A stretch of DNA of 64,000 bases from Sandaracinaceae bacterium (GCA_019637095.1 JAHBWG010000054.1:1-64000), one strand, 5' to 3'. Counted from the first letter of the stretch, positions 8,446-18,351 are shown. Notes: a model not told the origin generated them from the letters alone. A program made the numbers and translations.

Positions 8446-10065
8446 GTGCCGCGCGACGAAGGACCTCGCTCGGGCGACACGGCGGTCGACGCCGCGGCGA
8501 GCACGGTGCCGATGACGCCGCTCACCCAGCCGCCGGTGACCACGCGGCGCGAGCCGCCGGCCGATGCGCTGACGACCGGCGGCAGCCGGCGCGCGGCGAC
8601 GAGCCCGACCGATCGGCAGCGCGCTCTGGCCCAGCGCGAGGAAGAGGCAGGGCACCGGCGCCGGCTGCTGCGCGCCTTCGCCGTCGGCCTCGGCGCGTGG
8701 CACCTGTTCATCCTCACGGACCTGCTGCGCTGGGGTCTGGGCACGCTCGAGGACCCGCGTACGATGATCCTCGCGCGCGTCGCGACGGCCTGGCCGGTGG
8801 TGCTCGCGTACGTCTGGCTGACCCGCGCGCGCGACGCGTCGATCCGCACGCTGCGCGCGATCGAGCTCTTCGGGTTCACCGTCGCGGGCGCGGGGGTCGG
8901 CCTCTTCGCCGTCGTCGACGGACACCTCGACAGCGTGCACGTGCCCGGCACCGCGCTCGTCCTGCTCGCGCACGCGGTCACGCTCGGCAGCGCGTGGCGT
9001 CACGCGATCGGCCCGCTGCTCGCGACGACCCTCATGGTGCCGGCGGTGCTCGGGCTCGCCGCGGCGTTCGAGCCCGAGCTCGCGCGACAGTGGGGCGACG
9101 CCGCGACGCGCACGCGCTTCTTCGAGAGCTACTCGCTCGTCGTCGGCGGGATGGCGCTCGCGCTCTTCGGCGGGCACGCGATGTGGTCGCTGCGCGCGCA
9201 GCTCTCGCAGGCGCGCTCGATCGGGCGCTACGAGCTGCGCCGGCGCCTCGCCGCCGGCGGGATGGGCGAGGTCTGGTCGGCGCGCCACGTCGGGCTCGAC
9301 CGCGACGTGGCGGTCAAGCTCATCCAGCCGCGCGTCGGCGCCGACCCGGACGCGGTCGCGCGCTTCGAGCGGGAGGTCAAGACGCTCACCGGGCTCACGC
9401 ACCCGTACGTCGTGCGCGTGTTCGACTACGGCGTGACCGAGGACGGCATCCTCTACTACGCGATGGAGCTGCTCGAGGGCGCGGACCTCGCGCAGCTCGT
9501 CGAGGACGAGGGCGCCATCGATCCCGAGCGCGCGGTGCGCCTGGTGCGGCAGGCCGCCGAGGCGCTGGCCGAGGCGCACGCGGCGGGCGTCGTCCACCGC
9601 GACGTGAAGCCGCAAAACCTCTTGCTCGTGACGAGCGACGTGAGCCGCGAGTTCGTCAAGCTCATCGACTTCGGCATCGCCCGGACCGGGTTCGGCGAGG
9701 AGCAGCTCACCGCCACCGGCATGATCATCGGCACGCCCGGCTACATCGCGCCGGAGGTGATCACGGGCCAGCCCGCGACGCCGGCGGCCGACATCTACGC
9801 GCTCGGGGGCGTGCTCTACTACCTGCTCGCGGGCGCGCCGCCGCTCAGCGCCGACTCCGCGCAGGCGCTCGCGCTCGCGCACCTCACGCGCGAGCCGCCC
9901 GCACCCTCGGAGCGGCTCGGTCGGCCGCTGCCGCCGCGCATCGAGGCGGTCGTCATGCGCTGCCTCGCGAAGGACCCCGACGCGCGCTTCCGCGACGCGA
10001 GCGAGCTCGCCGCGACCCTGCGCGCGATCGAGGGCATCGCCGGGCCGCCCGCCACGTCGCGCTGA
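8446..10065 (+). CDS. Ser/Thr protein kinase with N-terminal six-helix membrane module
   Basis: About 539 residues. After a ~70-residue cytosolic tail there are about six hydrophobic segments (residues ~75-255, e.g. LLRAFAVGLGAWHLFILTDL and FESYSLVVGGMALALFGG). A Hanks-type kinase follows: glycine loop LAAGGMGEVW, VAVKLI lysine, HRDVKPQN catalytic loop, DFGIAR and GTPGYIAPE. All catalytic residues are present. The membrane-first order is less usual than the kinase-first, single-TM layout of most bacterial members, so the N-terminal module may be a sensor. The GTG at 8446 follows AGGGGG by about nine nucleotides; a longer upstream frame overlaps the Sel1 gene and is rejected. Confidence 0.88.
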   Translation: MPRDEGPRSGDTAVDAAASTVPMTPLTQPPVTTRREPPADALTTGGSRRAATSPTDRQRALAQREEEAGHRRRLLRAFAVGLGAWHLFILTDLLRWGLGTLEDPRTMILARVATAWPVVLAYVWLTRARDASIRTLRAIELFGFTVAGAGVGLFAVVDGHLDSVHVPGTALVLLAHAVTLGSAWRHAIGPLLATTLMVPAVLGLAAAFEPELARQWGDAATRTRFFESYSLVVGGMALALFGGHAMWSLRAQLSQARSIGRYELRRRLAAGGMGEVWSARHVGLDRDVAVKLIQPRVGADPDAVARFEREVKTLTGLTHPYVVRVFDYGVTEDGILYYAMELLEGADLAQLVEDEGAIDPERAVRLVRQAAEALAEAHAAGVVHRDVKPQNLLLVTSDVSREFVKLIDFGIARTGFGEEQLTATGMIIGTPGYIAPEVITGQPATPAADIYALGGVLYYLLAGAPPLSADSAQALALAHLTREPPAPSERLGRPLPPRIEAVVMRCLAKDPDARFRDASELAATLRAIEGIAGPPATSR

Positions 10066-10115
10066 AGCTGGTCGCCGCGCGCCGCTGACCCCATGCTCCC
10101 GGCTTGGGGGTGGCG

Positions 10116-10805
10116 ATGACGGGCTCGACGCTGCGAAGGCTGACCGACGACGTGTGGCTGGACACGGAGCCCGTGCGGATCGTCGGGACGCGCCTGACGA
10201 CGACGATGGCCGTGCTCCGCCTCCCGGGGGGTGAGGTCGTGCTCTGGTCGCCGGTCCCGATGACGGCCGCGCGCGCGGCCGCGGTCGAGGCGGTGGGACG
10301 GGTGGCGCACCTCTACGCGCCGAACACGTTTCACCACCTCTGGCTCGGCGAGTGGGCCGCCGCGTTCCCCGACGCCCGCGTCCACGCACCGGCGGGTCTC
10401 GCGAGGAAGCGCCCGGACCTTCGCGTCGATCGGGTGGTCGGCGCGGCGCCCGAGCCGGCGTTCGCGGGTGTGATCGACGAGGTGCCCATCGAGGGCTTCC
10501 GGCTCGGGGAGACGGCGCTCGTGCACCTCGCGACGCGCACCGCGGTGGTGGCCGACCTCGTCCACAACATCGGTCGGCCCGAGGGCACCTGGACGAGGCT
10601 CTACGCCCAGGCGGGCGGGTTCTACGGCCGCGTGGCGCTGAGCCGCGTGATCCGCTGGACCGCGTTCTCGGATCGCCGGGCCGCGCGCCGCAGCGTCGAC
10701 GCGCTGCTCGCCCGCCCGTTCGAGCGGCTCGTGGTCGCCCACGGCGAACCGATCGAGGTGGACGCGCCGATGGCGCTCTCCGCCGCGTACGCCTGGTTGG
10801 GTTGA
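10116..10805 (+). CDS. DUF4336 family protein (metallo-beta-lactamase-like fold)
   Basis: A 229-residue protein matching the DUF4336 pattern: an N-terminal strand region (VWLDTEPVRIVGTRLTTTM), then APNTFHHLWLGEW and HAPAGLARKRPDL, and a late conserved AVVADLVHNIG. The family is a metallo-beta-lactamase-like fold with an incomplete metal site and has no settled function. The ATG at 10116 is preceded by GGGGG; GTG 10110 and TTG 10104 are in-frame alternatives. It lies 50 bp after the kinase gene and converges on the DUF3857 gene. In the 44-bp gap, GAAGAC (10804-10809) and GTCTTC (10826-10831) could form a weak hairpin. Confidence 0.72.
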   Translation: MTGSTLRRLTDDVWLDTEPVRIVGTRLTTTMAVLRLPGGEVVLWSPVPMTAARAAAVEAVGRVAHLYAPNTFHHLWLGEWAAAFPDARVHAPAGLARKRPDLRVDRVVGAAPEPAFAGVIDEVPIEGFRLGETALVHLATRTAVVADLVHNIGRPEGTWTRLYAQAGGFYGRVALSRVIRWTAFSDRRAARRSVDALLARPFERLVVAHGEPIEVDAPMALSAAYAWLG

Positions 10806-10848
10806 AGACGCTCCGGGGGCTCCGGGTCTTCGTCGGCGCGCTGCGCGA

Positions 10849-13800
10849 TCACATGCGGACGCGGATCTCGGCGGCCTCGGCGTCGTCGGCCTCGCGGCAG
10901 AAGCGCGCGAAGGCGGGGTAGTCCGCGGGGCTCACGCGCATGCGCGGGATGCGGTAGCTGCGGCGCACCGTGAGCTCGCGCGCGCCCGCGGCGCTCTGCT
11001 GCCGCATCTCTGCGCCGTGCACCGACGAGAGCGCCACGTCCGCCGGCGCGCCGGGGAACGCGGCGCCGTCCGGCAGCGTCACGCGCACCGACACGTCGAG
11101 CGCGAGGCCGGACGCGACGAGCATCGTCGTCGTGCGGCTCGCCGCGCTCGCGAACTGCGGCGCGAGCCGCGCGCGGAACAGCGGCGGCAGCACGCGGCCC
11201 TCGCGGGTCTCGCGCGCGAGCGAGCCGAGCTCGACCTCGTAGCGCAGCACGAGCGGCCCGTTCGGGTCGTCGCGGCCGGTGATCGAGAGCCGGCGCAGGT
11301 CGCCGCCGGGCAGGAAGCTCGCGACGTACTGCGACTCGAACTGCTGCTCGAGCACGTCCTCGGGGATCTCCTCGAGGTCGTTGCGCCACTGCGCGGCGAA
11401 GGTCCCGCGCTGGGTCTCGATCACCTCGACGCGCGCGCCGCCGTCGCGACGCAGCGCGACGCTGACCTCGACGGTGCGCAGGTCCTCCTCGAGCGGCCGC
11501 TCGGCGACGGTCACCTCCGCGGCGGACTCGTCGAGCAAGAGCGCCGTCATCCCCGCGAGCGGGCGCGGCAGGAACCCGAACGGCGTGTTGCGCGCGCCGC
11601 CCTGGGCCCAGATCCAGTCGTGCGTGCCGCGCACGCGGACGAGCAGGTGCTGGAACGTCTCGTCGTCCGCCATCGTCGAGATGGTCGCGTCGGTCGCGTA
11701 GCTGCGCGCGAGGGCGAGCTGGCTCGTGAGGCCGGCGATCCCGAAGAGGTAGTGCAGGATGCGCGTGCGGTTGCCGTTGCGCGCCGCGAGCATCGCGGGC
11801 GCGAGGCCGAACACGTCGTTCGAGTCCTCGACGTTCTCGAGCACCCAGCGGTAGATGCGCTCCGCGCGCTGTTCGCCCGTGGCCTGCGAGTCCTCCCCGA
11901 CGATCGCGCCCACGAGCCGGCGCGCGGCCGGATCGACGACGTCGCGATCGACGAGCACGTCGCGCAGCGCCTCGACGTAGCTCGGCCAGCTCACGTCGCG
12001 GCCCCAGTAGATCGACGGCAGGAACTCGCGCGCCGCGACCGAGCCCGGCTCGCGCACCAGCGGCCGGCTCTCCGAGACCGCCCAGCGATACACGCGCGTG
12101 CCGTCGGCGCGGCGCGTCTCGAGCGTCGGCGCCGGCCCGCGCGGGTCGAGCTCGAGCTCGACGCGCTCGGGTACGACGACCGCGAGCTCGGAGTGATCGA
12201 ACGGCGTCTCGAAGCTCTGGAAGTAGAAGCGGTCGCCGACGAAGCCGCCCGGGTAGCCGGCCGGCGGCGGCCGCGGCCGCACGTACTCGTACTCGATGTA
12301 GTCGCCGGGCGAGAGGCTCGGGAACGAGATGGTGTCCTTGCCGGCGATCTCGTCGGGCTCGAGCTGCGTGCCGTCCGCCTTCACGGTCCGCAGGGTGAGC
12401 ATCTGCGCGCCCTCGGGGACCTCGAACTCACCGCGCTCGTCGACCGCCTCCTGGCTCGCGAGGCGGTAGATGTTGTGCGTGAGCTCGAGCATCGAGCCGT
12501 CCTCGAACACGCGGTAGACCGTGTAGTCGAAGACGAGCACGAGGGCCTCCTCGTACACGCGGCCGCTCGCCTCGAGCGCGCGGATCACCTCCGCGCCGTC
12601 CCGGCGGTACGGCTCGAGCGGGCTCTCGCCGCCGATCGCGCGGAGCGTGCGGCGCAGCTCCGCCATCGCGTCCGGCTCGGCGAGCAGCGCGGCCTGGAGC
12701 GTGGCGCGCGCGGCGGCGCCGTCCCCGCTCGCGAGCTGCTGGTCCGCGACGCGCAGCACGAGGTCGCCGCTGCGCGGCAGGTGCTCGCGCATCCGCGCGA
12801 CGAGCCGGTCCACGCTCGCGGTGTCCCCCCGCGCGGTCGCGAGGTCGAGCTCGGCGCGCAGCGTGCCGAGCGTCTCGTCCTCGGGCTCGAGCGCGGCGAG
12901 GCGGCGCAGCTCCGCCGCGGCGGCGTCCCAGTCGCGACGCCGCACGTGGAGGCTCAGGAGCGCGTCCGAGCGCGCGTCGCAGGCGACGAGCGCGCGCGCG
13001 TGCTCGCTCACCTCGGCCGCGCGGTGGCGGCGCATCGCCTGGGTCATCGCGGCGCGGCGCGGGCGGCACGCGCTCGGCACCGCGCGCGAGGCCGCGTCGA
13101 CCGCCTCGGCGACCTGCGCGTGCCAGCCGCGCGCGCCGAGCAGGTCCACGAGCGAGAGCGGCAGGACCACCAGCTCGGGCCAGCGCCGGCTCCCCTCGCG
13201 CAAGAGCTCGATCGCCGCTTGCGGGCGGCCCTCGTTCGCCTCGAGCTGCGCGAGCGTCGCCACCGGGAACCACGCCGCCTCGTCGCGCGCGTGCGCCCAG
13301 CCGAGCAGGCGGCGCGCGTCGTCGTGGCGCTCCGTCGAGCCGCGCAGCGGGTCGTTGAGGGAGGCCGCCGCGCCCGCGACGAGGAACGCGGACGCGCCGC
13401 GCTCGACGAGGTGTGTGCGCAGCCGCTCGCGCGCCGCGACGACGTCGCCGCGCGCCATCGCGTCGCCCGCCGCGACGTAGGCCGCGGTCAACGAGCGCGT
13501 GCGGATCGGACCGCCGCCCGCGGGGCCCGCGGTGCGCGAGAGCGAGACGTTCAGCACCGGGTTCGGGTGGCGGCTCGTGATCCGCGCGCGGATGCGGTGC
13601 TCGCCCGCCTCGAGCGTGCGCGCGTGGTAGGTGACGCGGCCGACGGACTGGCGCCGCCGATCGATCGCCGCGAGCGGCGCGCCGTCGAGGAAGATCTGCA
13701 CGGGGTTCGGCGTCTCGACGCGCACCACGTAGCGGCCGCGCTCGGGCACGCGCACCGTCGCCTCCGCGAACGTCGTCCCGGAGCCCGCGGCGGGACCGCC

Positions 13801-14553
13801 GCCCACGTGCACGTTGCAGCCGCGCGCGCGGAGCGAGCGCGTCGCGCGCCGCCCGCGCGACGGGCCGAGCTCGTACGCGTCCGCGAGCGTGGCGTCCGCG
13901 TCCGGTGGGAGCTCGGCGTCGTAGCCGAGCAGGTGCCGCGGCCCGAACGGCCCCGCCACGCGCCACGCGGGCACGCAGCCGCCGGCCTCGACGAGCTCCG
14001 CCACGCGCGCGAGCTCCGCGCGCCGGTAGGCGATGTCGATCAGCACGTCGCCGATCGTCGCGCGGGCCTCGTCGCCGAGGTTCCCGGGCGCGGCGTGGAT
14101 CGGCGCGAGCGCGCTCGCCACGCGCTCCGCGTAGCCCTCGACCGCGTCGTCGAGCGACTCGATCTCCGCGGCCGCCACCGTCGCGTACGCCGGCGCGAGC
14201 GGATCCTCGGAGCTCACCGCGCGCCGGATCACCTCGAGGTAGTCGTCGAGCGCGGCCGACGGCGTCCCGTGCAGCTCGCGCTCGGTCGCGGCGAGGAACA
14301 CGAGGCCGAGGTCGTCCGGCGCGAGGCCCCGCGCGCGCTCGATCTGCGCGGCGGCGCGCGCGGCGTCGCCTCCTTCGAGCAAGAGCTCGGCCTCCGCGAG
14401 CGCGCGCTGCGCGTCGGGGTCGTCGGGGCGCTCGGCGGCGCGCCGTCGCAGGTCCTCGATCGTCGGCCGCGCGCCGTGCTGCGTGCCGCTGCACGCGAGC
14501 GCGACGAGCGCGAGCACCATCGGGATGAGCGAGATCTTCGTGGCTCGCCTCAC
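10849..14553 (-). CDS. DUF3857/transglutaminase-like lipoprotein with degenerate active site
   Basis: A 1234-residue lipoprotein (signal ending LALVALAC). The first ~600 residues are TPR-like helices with a carbohydrate-binding-like beta section (VGGGPAAGSGTTF region). A DUF3857 domain (from about FDYTVYRVFEDGS) and a transglutaminase-like domain follow, then a C-terminal beta region. In the coupled upstream paralogue the catalytic motif is GDCKDKA; here the matching position reads NGNRTRI, so the Cys is lost. The later His survives (FQHLLV) but the Asp of LDGTAEF is replaced. It is therefore probably a non-catalytic partner. The GTG at 14553 overlaps the upstream stop by 4 nt (GTGA). Confidence 0.8.
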   Translation of the reverse strand: MRRATKISLIPMVLALVALACSGTQHGARPTIEDLRRRAAERPDDPDAQRALAEAELLLEGGDAARAAAQIERARGLAPDDLGLVFLAATERELHGTPSAALDDYLEVIRRAVSSEDPLAPAYATVAAAEIESLDDAVEGYAERVASALAPIHAAPGNLGDEARATIGDVLIDIAYRRAELARVAELVEAGGCVPAWRVAGPFGPRHLLGYDAELPPDADATLADAYELGPSRGRRATRSLRARGCNVHVGGGPAAGSGTTFAEATVRVPERGRYVVRVETPNPVQIFLDGAPLAAIDRRRQSVGRVTYHARTLEAGEHRIRARITSRHPNPVLNVSLSRTAGPAGGGPIRTRSLTAAYVAAGDAMARGDVVAARERLRTHLVERGASAFLVAGAAASLNDPLRGSTERHDDARRLLGWAHARDEAAWFPVATLAQLEANEGRPQAAIELLREGSRRWPELVVLPLSLVDLLGARGWHAQVAEAVDAASRAVPSACRPRRAAMTQAMRRHRAAEVSEHARALVACDARSDALLSLHVRRRDWDAAAAELRRLAALEPEDETLGTLRAELDLATARGDTASVDRLVARMREHLPRSGDLVLRVADQQLASGDGAAARATLQAALLAEPDAMAELRRTLRAIGGESPLEPYRRDGAEVIRALEASGRVYEEALVLVFDYTVYRVFEDGSMLELTHNIYRLASQEAVDERGEFEVPEGAQMLTLRTVKADGTQLEPDEIAGKDTISFPSLSPGDYIEYEYVRPRPPPAGYPGGFVGDRFYFQSFETPFDHSELAVVVPERVELELDPRGPAPTLETRRADGTRVYRWAVSESRPLVREPGSVAAREFLPSIYWGRDVSWPSYVEALRDVLVDRDVVDPAARRLVGAIVGEDSQATGEQRAERIYRWVLENVEDSNDVFGLAPAMLAARNGNRTRILHYLFGIAGLTSQLALARSYATDATISTMADDETFQHLLVRVRGTHDWIWAQGGARNTPFGFLPRPLAGMTALLLDESAAEVTVAERPLEEDLRTVEVSVALRRDGGARVEVIETQRGTFAAQWRNDLEEIPEDVLEQQFESQYVASFLPGGDLRRLSITGRDDPNGPLVLRYEVELGSLARETREGRVLPPLFRARLAPQFASAASRTTTMLVASGLALDVSVRVTLPDGAAFPGAPADVALSSVHGAEMRQQSAAGARELTVRRSYRIPRMRVSPADYPAFARFCREADDAEAAEIRVRM

Positions 14554-17500
14554 GACTCACCTCCGGGCGCGACGACGAGGCGCTGCCGCAGGATGCGGTC
14601 GGCCTGCTCCACCCACTGCCGGAACTCCCGGTACTCCTCGGGCGCGACGCGGTCCGTCTCGATCGAGAACGTCGTGCGCGCGCGCACCGCCGCGCCCTGA
14701 CGCTCGACCTCGATCGACAGCCGGCCGAAGCGCGACTCCGCGACGCCGCCCTGCGGCAGCTCCGCGACGCGCCAGCCGGCGGGGAGGCGCACGCGGCGGT
14801 CCTCCACGTAGCTGGAGCGCCCGCCGAGCTCGAGCGGCAGCCGCCGGTCGGACGCGCGCGCGAGGCTCCCGCTCAGGTCGTCGAGCACGGTGGGGGCGAC
14901 GCGCAGCGCCGGGCCGTCGCGCACCGCGAGCGTCGGCGCGGTGGCGCGGAAGCGCAGCTCGACGGGCGCGTTGAAGTCGTCGAGGCGCTCGAAGGAGAGC
15001 TCTCCGAGCTCGACGCCGGGGAACAGCGTGCGCGCCTGCCGCTCGAGCCGCTCGCGCCGCAGGCCCTCCGCCTGGAAGCGGGAGCGGAAGCCGGGCGCGT
15101 CGACGCCGACGATCACCTCGCGCACCGCGACGCGGCCGGAGCCGTCGGCGGAGAGCTCGAGCTCGACCTCGCGCGTGCGCCGCGCGGCGTCGCTCGGCAG
15201 CACCGGCGTGCGCGCGAGCACCACGTCGTCGGGCCCGACGCGCAGCACCGTCACGCCCTGGTCCATGCGCGGCAGCTCGTCGATGCCGGAGAACTCCGCG
15301 GTGCCGTCGAGGTAGAGGTCGAGCTCGGGCACGTACGCGATCGCGTGGTCGAACACCGCGAGCGACGCGGGCAGGTCGTGGATCTGCCCGTTGCGCCGCG
15401 TGCGCGTGAGCACGATGCGCGCGTCGATCCCGGCCTCGCGCAGCATCACGTAGATCAGCGACGCCTTGTCCTTGCAGTCGCCGAAGCCGCGGTCGACGAT
15501 GTCCGTGACGCGGTACGGCAGGAAGCCGTGGATCCCGAACTCGAGCCCGACGTAGCGGGTGTTGCGGATCACCCAGTCGTAGATGCGCTGCACCTTGGTG
15601 CGCGTGTCGGGCGCGCCGGCGACGAGCTCTCGCACGGTGCGGCGCAGATCCTCGTCGGGGTGGAGCTGATCGCGGATGAGGCCCCAGTACCAGCGGCCGA
15701 CGTCCTCCCACGTCCGGTAGGTGGAGACGTGTAGGTACGGCACGAGCTCGGTCATCCCGGGCATCGACGGCTCGGGCCGCAGCGCCGGCACGTCCTCGAC
15801 GAGGTAGCGGTGGATGCGCAGCTCGCCCTCCTCGCGCACGTCGCGCGTGAGGCCGGGCATCGAGGGCTCGTTGAAGTGGAACGCGCGACCGCGCGGCGTG
15901 ATGAGGACGTAGTCGAGCCGCCCGAGCGGCACCGTGCGCTGGAGGTACGTCAGCGCGCCGAAGTAGTCGTGGAACAGGTTGCGCGGCGCGACGTCGTCGA
16001 CGCGGTACTGGACCTCCACGACGTCGCCGGGCTCGAGGTCGGGGAGGATCACGACGAGCGCGCGCGTGTCGTAGTAGATGCGGTACCACGGCTCGCCGAG
16101 CGACTGCTCCACCGTGCGGATCGCGCTCATGCGCTGCGTGCCGCGCAGGACCCGCGCCTGGCGGATCTCGACGCGCTGCACGTCGGGGTCGTACTGGATC
16201 GGGAAGGTGCGGTACTGGCGTGCGCCCTCCGCGTCGTGGATCTGCACGGCGACTTGACGGAAGCGAGAGCCCAGGCCGCTCTCGAACACGGTGGTGACGG
16301 AGAGATCCTGCAGCACCGAGAGCGGGTAGCCGCCGGCCTCGCGGCGCCGCGCGAGGAGCTCCTCGGCGCCGAGCGCGTAGGCCTCGTCACGCCGCTCCTC
16401 CGGCTCGAGGTCCTCGAGCAGCTCGCGGGTCGCCGCGTCCTGGGGGCGCAGCGCGAGCGCCTCGCGCAGCACCGCGGCGCCCGCGTCGCGCTGCCCGGCG
16501 CGCAACAGCACGTGCCCCTGCGCGACGTGGAGGGCGGCCTCCTCGGGCGCCATCTCCAGGCCGCGGCGCAGCGCGGCGAGCGCCTCGTCGACGCGGCCGA
16601 TCGCCTCGTAGATCTCCGCGGCCATCGTGTACGTGCCCGTGTGCGACGCCGCGAGCCGCTCGTAGACGGCGAGCTGATCGAGCACCTCGTCGGTCGCGCC
16701 GCGGGTGAGCGCGTCGTCGATGAGGACGCGGCGCGAGCCGAGGTCGTCGTAGGCGAGGGCGAGTAGCGCACGCCGCAGCGCGATCATCTCGTCGCGGCGC
16801 GTGACGCTGCCCGCGGCGTTCGCGCGCGCGGCGACCCAACGCGAGGCGCCCGGCGCGAGCGCGGCGGCCTCCTCGACGCGCGCCCGCGCCGCCTCTCCGA
16901 GGCCGAGGGTGCTCAGGATGCTCGACGCGAGGAGCGCGCCGCTCATCCACTGGGTCGTCCCGCGCGGGAGCCGGTCGACGAGCGGCAGCGCGTCCTCCGG
17001 GCTCGGGCCGCCGCTCGCGAGGTTCGCGGAGAACAGCAGCGTGCGCGCGTCGTTTGGCGCGATCGCGCGCGCGCGCGCCAAGAAGCGCATCGCGACGCCC
17101 CGCTGCGTCGCGAGCGAGGCCGCGAGGCCGAGGCGCTCCACCGTCGGCTCGGCCTCGGCGGCGCGCGCGGCGAGGTCGCGCGCGCGGCCCTCCGCGGGAT
17201 CGTCCGCGCCGGTCCATACGAGGAAGCGCGCGAGGTCCTCGAGCGCCTGCGCCGAGGCGCCCTCTCGCCCGCCGGCCTCGCTCAGCGCGGCGAACGGCGC
17301 GAGCGGCGCGCGGGGAAGCGGCGCGCCGTGGCCCGGGCGGACGCGCGCGACGTCCTCGGGCGCGAGCACGGCGTTCAGCACGACGCCGCGCGCGCCGGGC
17401 TCGCCGCGGGCGTCGCCGATCCGCAGGTAGAAGCCCCACGCGCCGTCGGTGACGCAGGTCTTCACGAGCACGCGGTTCGGGCCCGCGTGCGCGCCGACCA

Positions 17501-18221
17501 TCGCGACGGCGCGGTCCGGGTGCGGGCCGCGGTACGCGGCGTCCTGGTGGACGACCTCGCCGTTCCACCACACGCGCGTCGCGCCGCCGCCGCCGATCCA
17601 GAGCGAGAGCGCCTGCGCCCGCTCGCTCGTCACGAACGTTTCGGCGTAGCCGCAGACGTTGTTGCGCGGGCGCAGCGGCGCGTCGAACGAGACGTACCCG
17701 CCGCGCGTGACCTCGGGGTACGCGCGCCACGACACCGCGCGCTCGCGGCCCGGGTACGAGGCGTCCGCCTCGAGCGGCTCCATCCGGCGCGCCTCGGGCG
17801 GATCGGCGCGGTCGAAGCCGGTCTTGCCCTCGTTGTCGAACGGGCCGATCACGCGCCACTCGTGCACGTAGCCGAGCGCGTGGAGCTCGCGGTCCTCCGC
17901 GTCGGGGTCGCCCATGCGGGTGCGGGTGCGCGCGACCAGCCAGCGGGCGTAGGCGCGCGTCGCCGGCGCGAGCCGCCGGTCGGCCGCGATCCGCTCGAAG
18001 TGCGCGAGGGTGATCGCCGCCGGCACGTTGCCGAACGAGCGGTCGAGCTCGAGCAGGGAGAGCATCGCGCGCGGCGAGGCGCCCGCGCGCCGCGTCGCGT
18101 CGGCGAGCCGCTGCTGCTCGGCCTCGTAGGGGTTGCCCTGCGCGAGCGCGGGGAGGGACGTGGTGAGGACGAGCAGCCCGAGCCCGAGCACGAGCGGTCG
18201 CCGTCGGGACGGATGGTCCAA
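14550..18221 (-). CDS. DUF3857/transglutaminase-like secreted protein
   Basis: About 1223 residues: signal peptide (RRRPLVLGLGLLVLTTSLP, cleavage near ALAQ), TPR-rich N-terminal half, DUF3857 (from about LSVTTVFESGLGSRFRQ) and a transglutaminase core. The core has Cys916 in GFGDCKDKA, His in FDHAIAYV and Asp in YLDGTAEF, an intact Cys-His-Asp triad. Family members act outside the cytoplasm as proteases or cross-linkers; the substrate is unknown. The frame is open for 54 codons upstream into the divergent UbiA gene; I chose the TTG at 18221 because GGAG lies 7 nt upstream and the signal peptide starts there. It is translationally coupled to the degenerate paralogue downstream. Confidence 0.84.
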   Translation of the reverse strand: MDHPSRRRPLVLGLGLLVLTTSLPALAQGNPYEAEQQRLADATRRAGASPRAMLSLLELDRSFGNVPAAITLAHFERIAADRRLAPATRAYARWLVARTRTRMGDPDAEDRELHALGYVHEWRVIGPFDNEGKTGFDRADPPEARRMEPLEADASYPGRERAVSWRAYPEVTRGGYVSFDAPLRPRNNVCGYAETFVTSERAQALSLWIGGGGATRVWWNGEVVHQDAAYRGPHPDRAVAMVGAHAGPNRVLVKTCVTDGAWGFYLRIGDARGEPGARGVVLNAVLAPEDVARVRPGHGAPLPRAPLAPFAALSEAGGREGASAQALEDLARFLVWTGADDPAEGRARDLAARAAEAEPTVERLGLAASLATQRGVAMRFLARARAIAPNDARTLLFSANLASGGPSPEDALPLVDRLPRGTTQWMSGALLASSILSTLGLGEAARARVEEAAALAPGASRWVAARANAAGSVTRRDEMIALRRALLALAYDDLGSRRVLIDDALTRGATDEVLDQLAVYERLAASHTGTYTMAAEIYEAIGRVDEALAALRRGLEMAPEEAALHVAQGHVLLRAGQRDAGAAVLREALALRPQDAATRELLEDLEPEERRDEAYALGAEELLARRREAGGYPLSVLQDLSVTTVFESGLGSRFRQVAVQIHDAEGARQYRTFPIQYDPDVQRVEIRQARVLRGTQRMSAIRTVEQSLGEPWYRIYYDTRALVVILPDLEPGDVVEVQYRVDDVAPRNLFHDYFGALTYLQRTVPLGRLDYVLITPRGRAFHFNEPSMPGLTRDVREEGELRIHRYLVEDVPALRPEPSMPGMTELVPYLHVSTYRTWEDVGRWYWGLIRDQLHPDEDLRRTVRELVAGAPDTRTKVQRIYDWVIRNTRYVGLEFGIHGFLPYRVTDIVDRGFGDCKDKASLIYVMLREAGIDARIVLTRTRRNGQIHDLPASLAVFDHAIAYVPELDLYLDGTAEFSGIDELPRMDQGVTVLRVGPDDVVLARTPVLPSDAARRTREVELELSADGSGRVAVREVIVGVDAPGFRSRFQAEGLRRERLERQARTLFPGVELGELSFERLDDFNAPVELRFRATAPTLAVRDGPALRVAPTVLDDLSGSLARASDRRLPLELGGRSSYVEDRRVRLPAGWRVAELPQGGVAESRFGRLSIEVERQGAAVRARTTFSIETDRVAPEEYREFRQWVEQADRILRQRLVVAPGGES

Positions 18222-18249
18222 GCGCGTTCTCCGAGAGTGAGGAAGGCGA

Positions 18250-18278
18250 ACGGTACCCACGCGGTGTGGGCTGGACAA
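18250..18278 (-). promoter_or_regulatory. candidate promoter of the DUF3857 pair with palindromic spacer
   Basis: On the minus strand TTGTCC (18278-18273), a 17-bp spacer and TACCGT (18255-18250) precede the TTG start at 18221, leaving about 20 nt of leader. The spacer contains the inverted repeat CCCAC-GCGGT-GTGGG (18256-18270), placed where a bound regulator would compete with RNA polymerase. The -10 match is modest (3/6). Confidence 0.35.
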
Positions 18279-18351
18279 GCGCGGCGAGCCGAGGTTCCCC
18301 GCCGGCGCGTTACCGACGCGCGAGAGCACGCGGCGATCTTTTGCGCTATGG

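Noticed and set aside
10849-14553. Active transglutaminase call for the downstream paralogue
   Set aside because: No Cys aligns with the catalytic GDCKDKA motif of the upstream protein, and the Asp is also changed.
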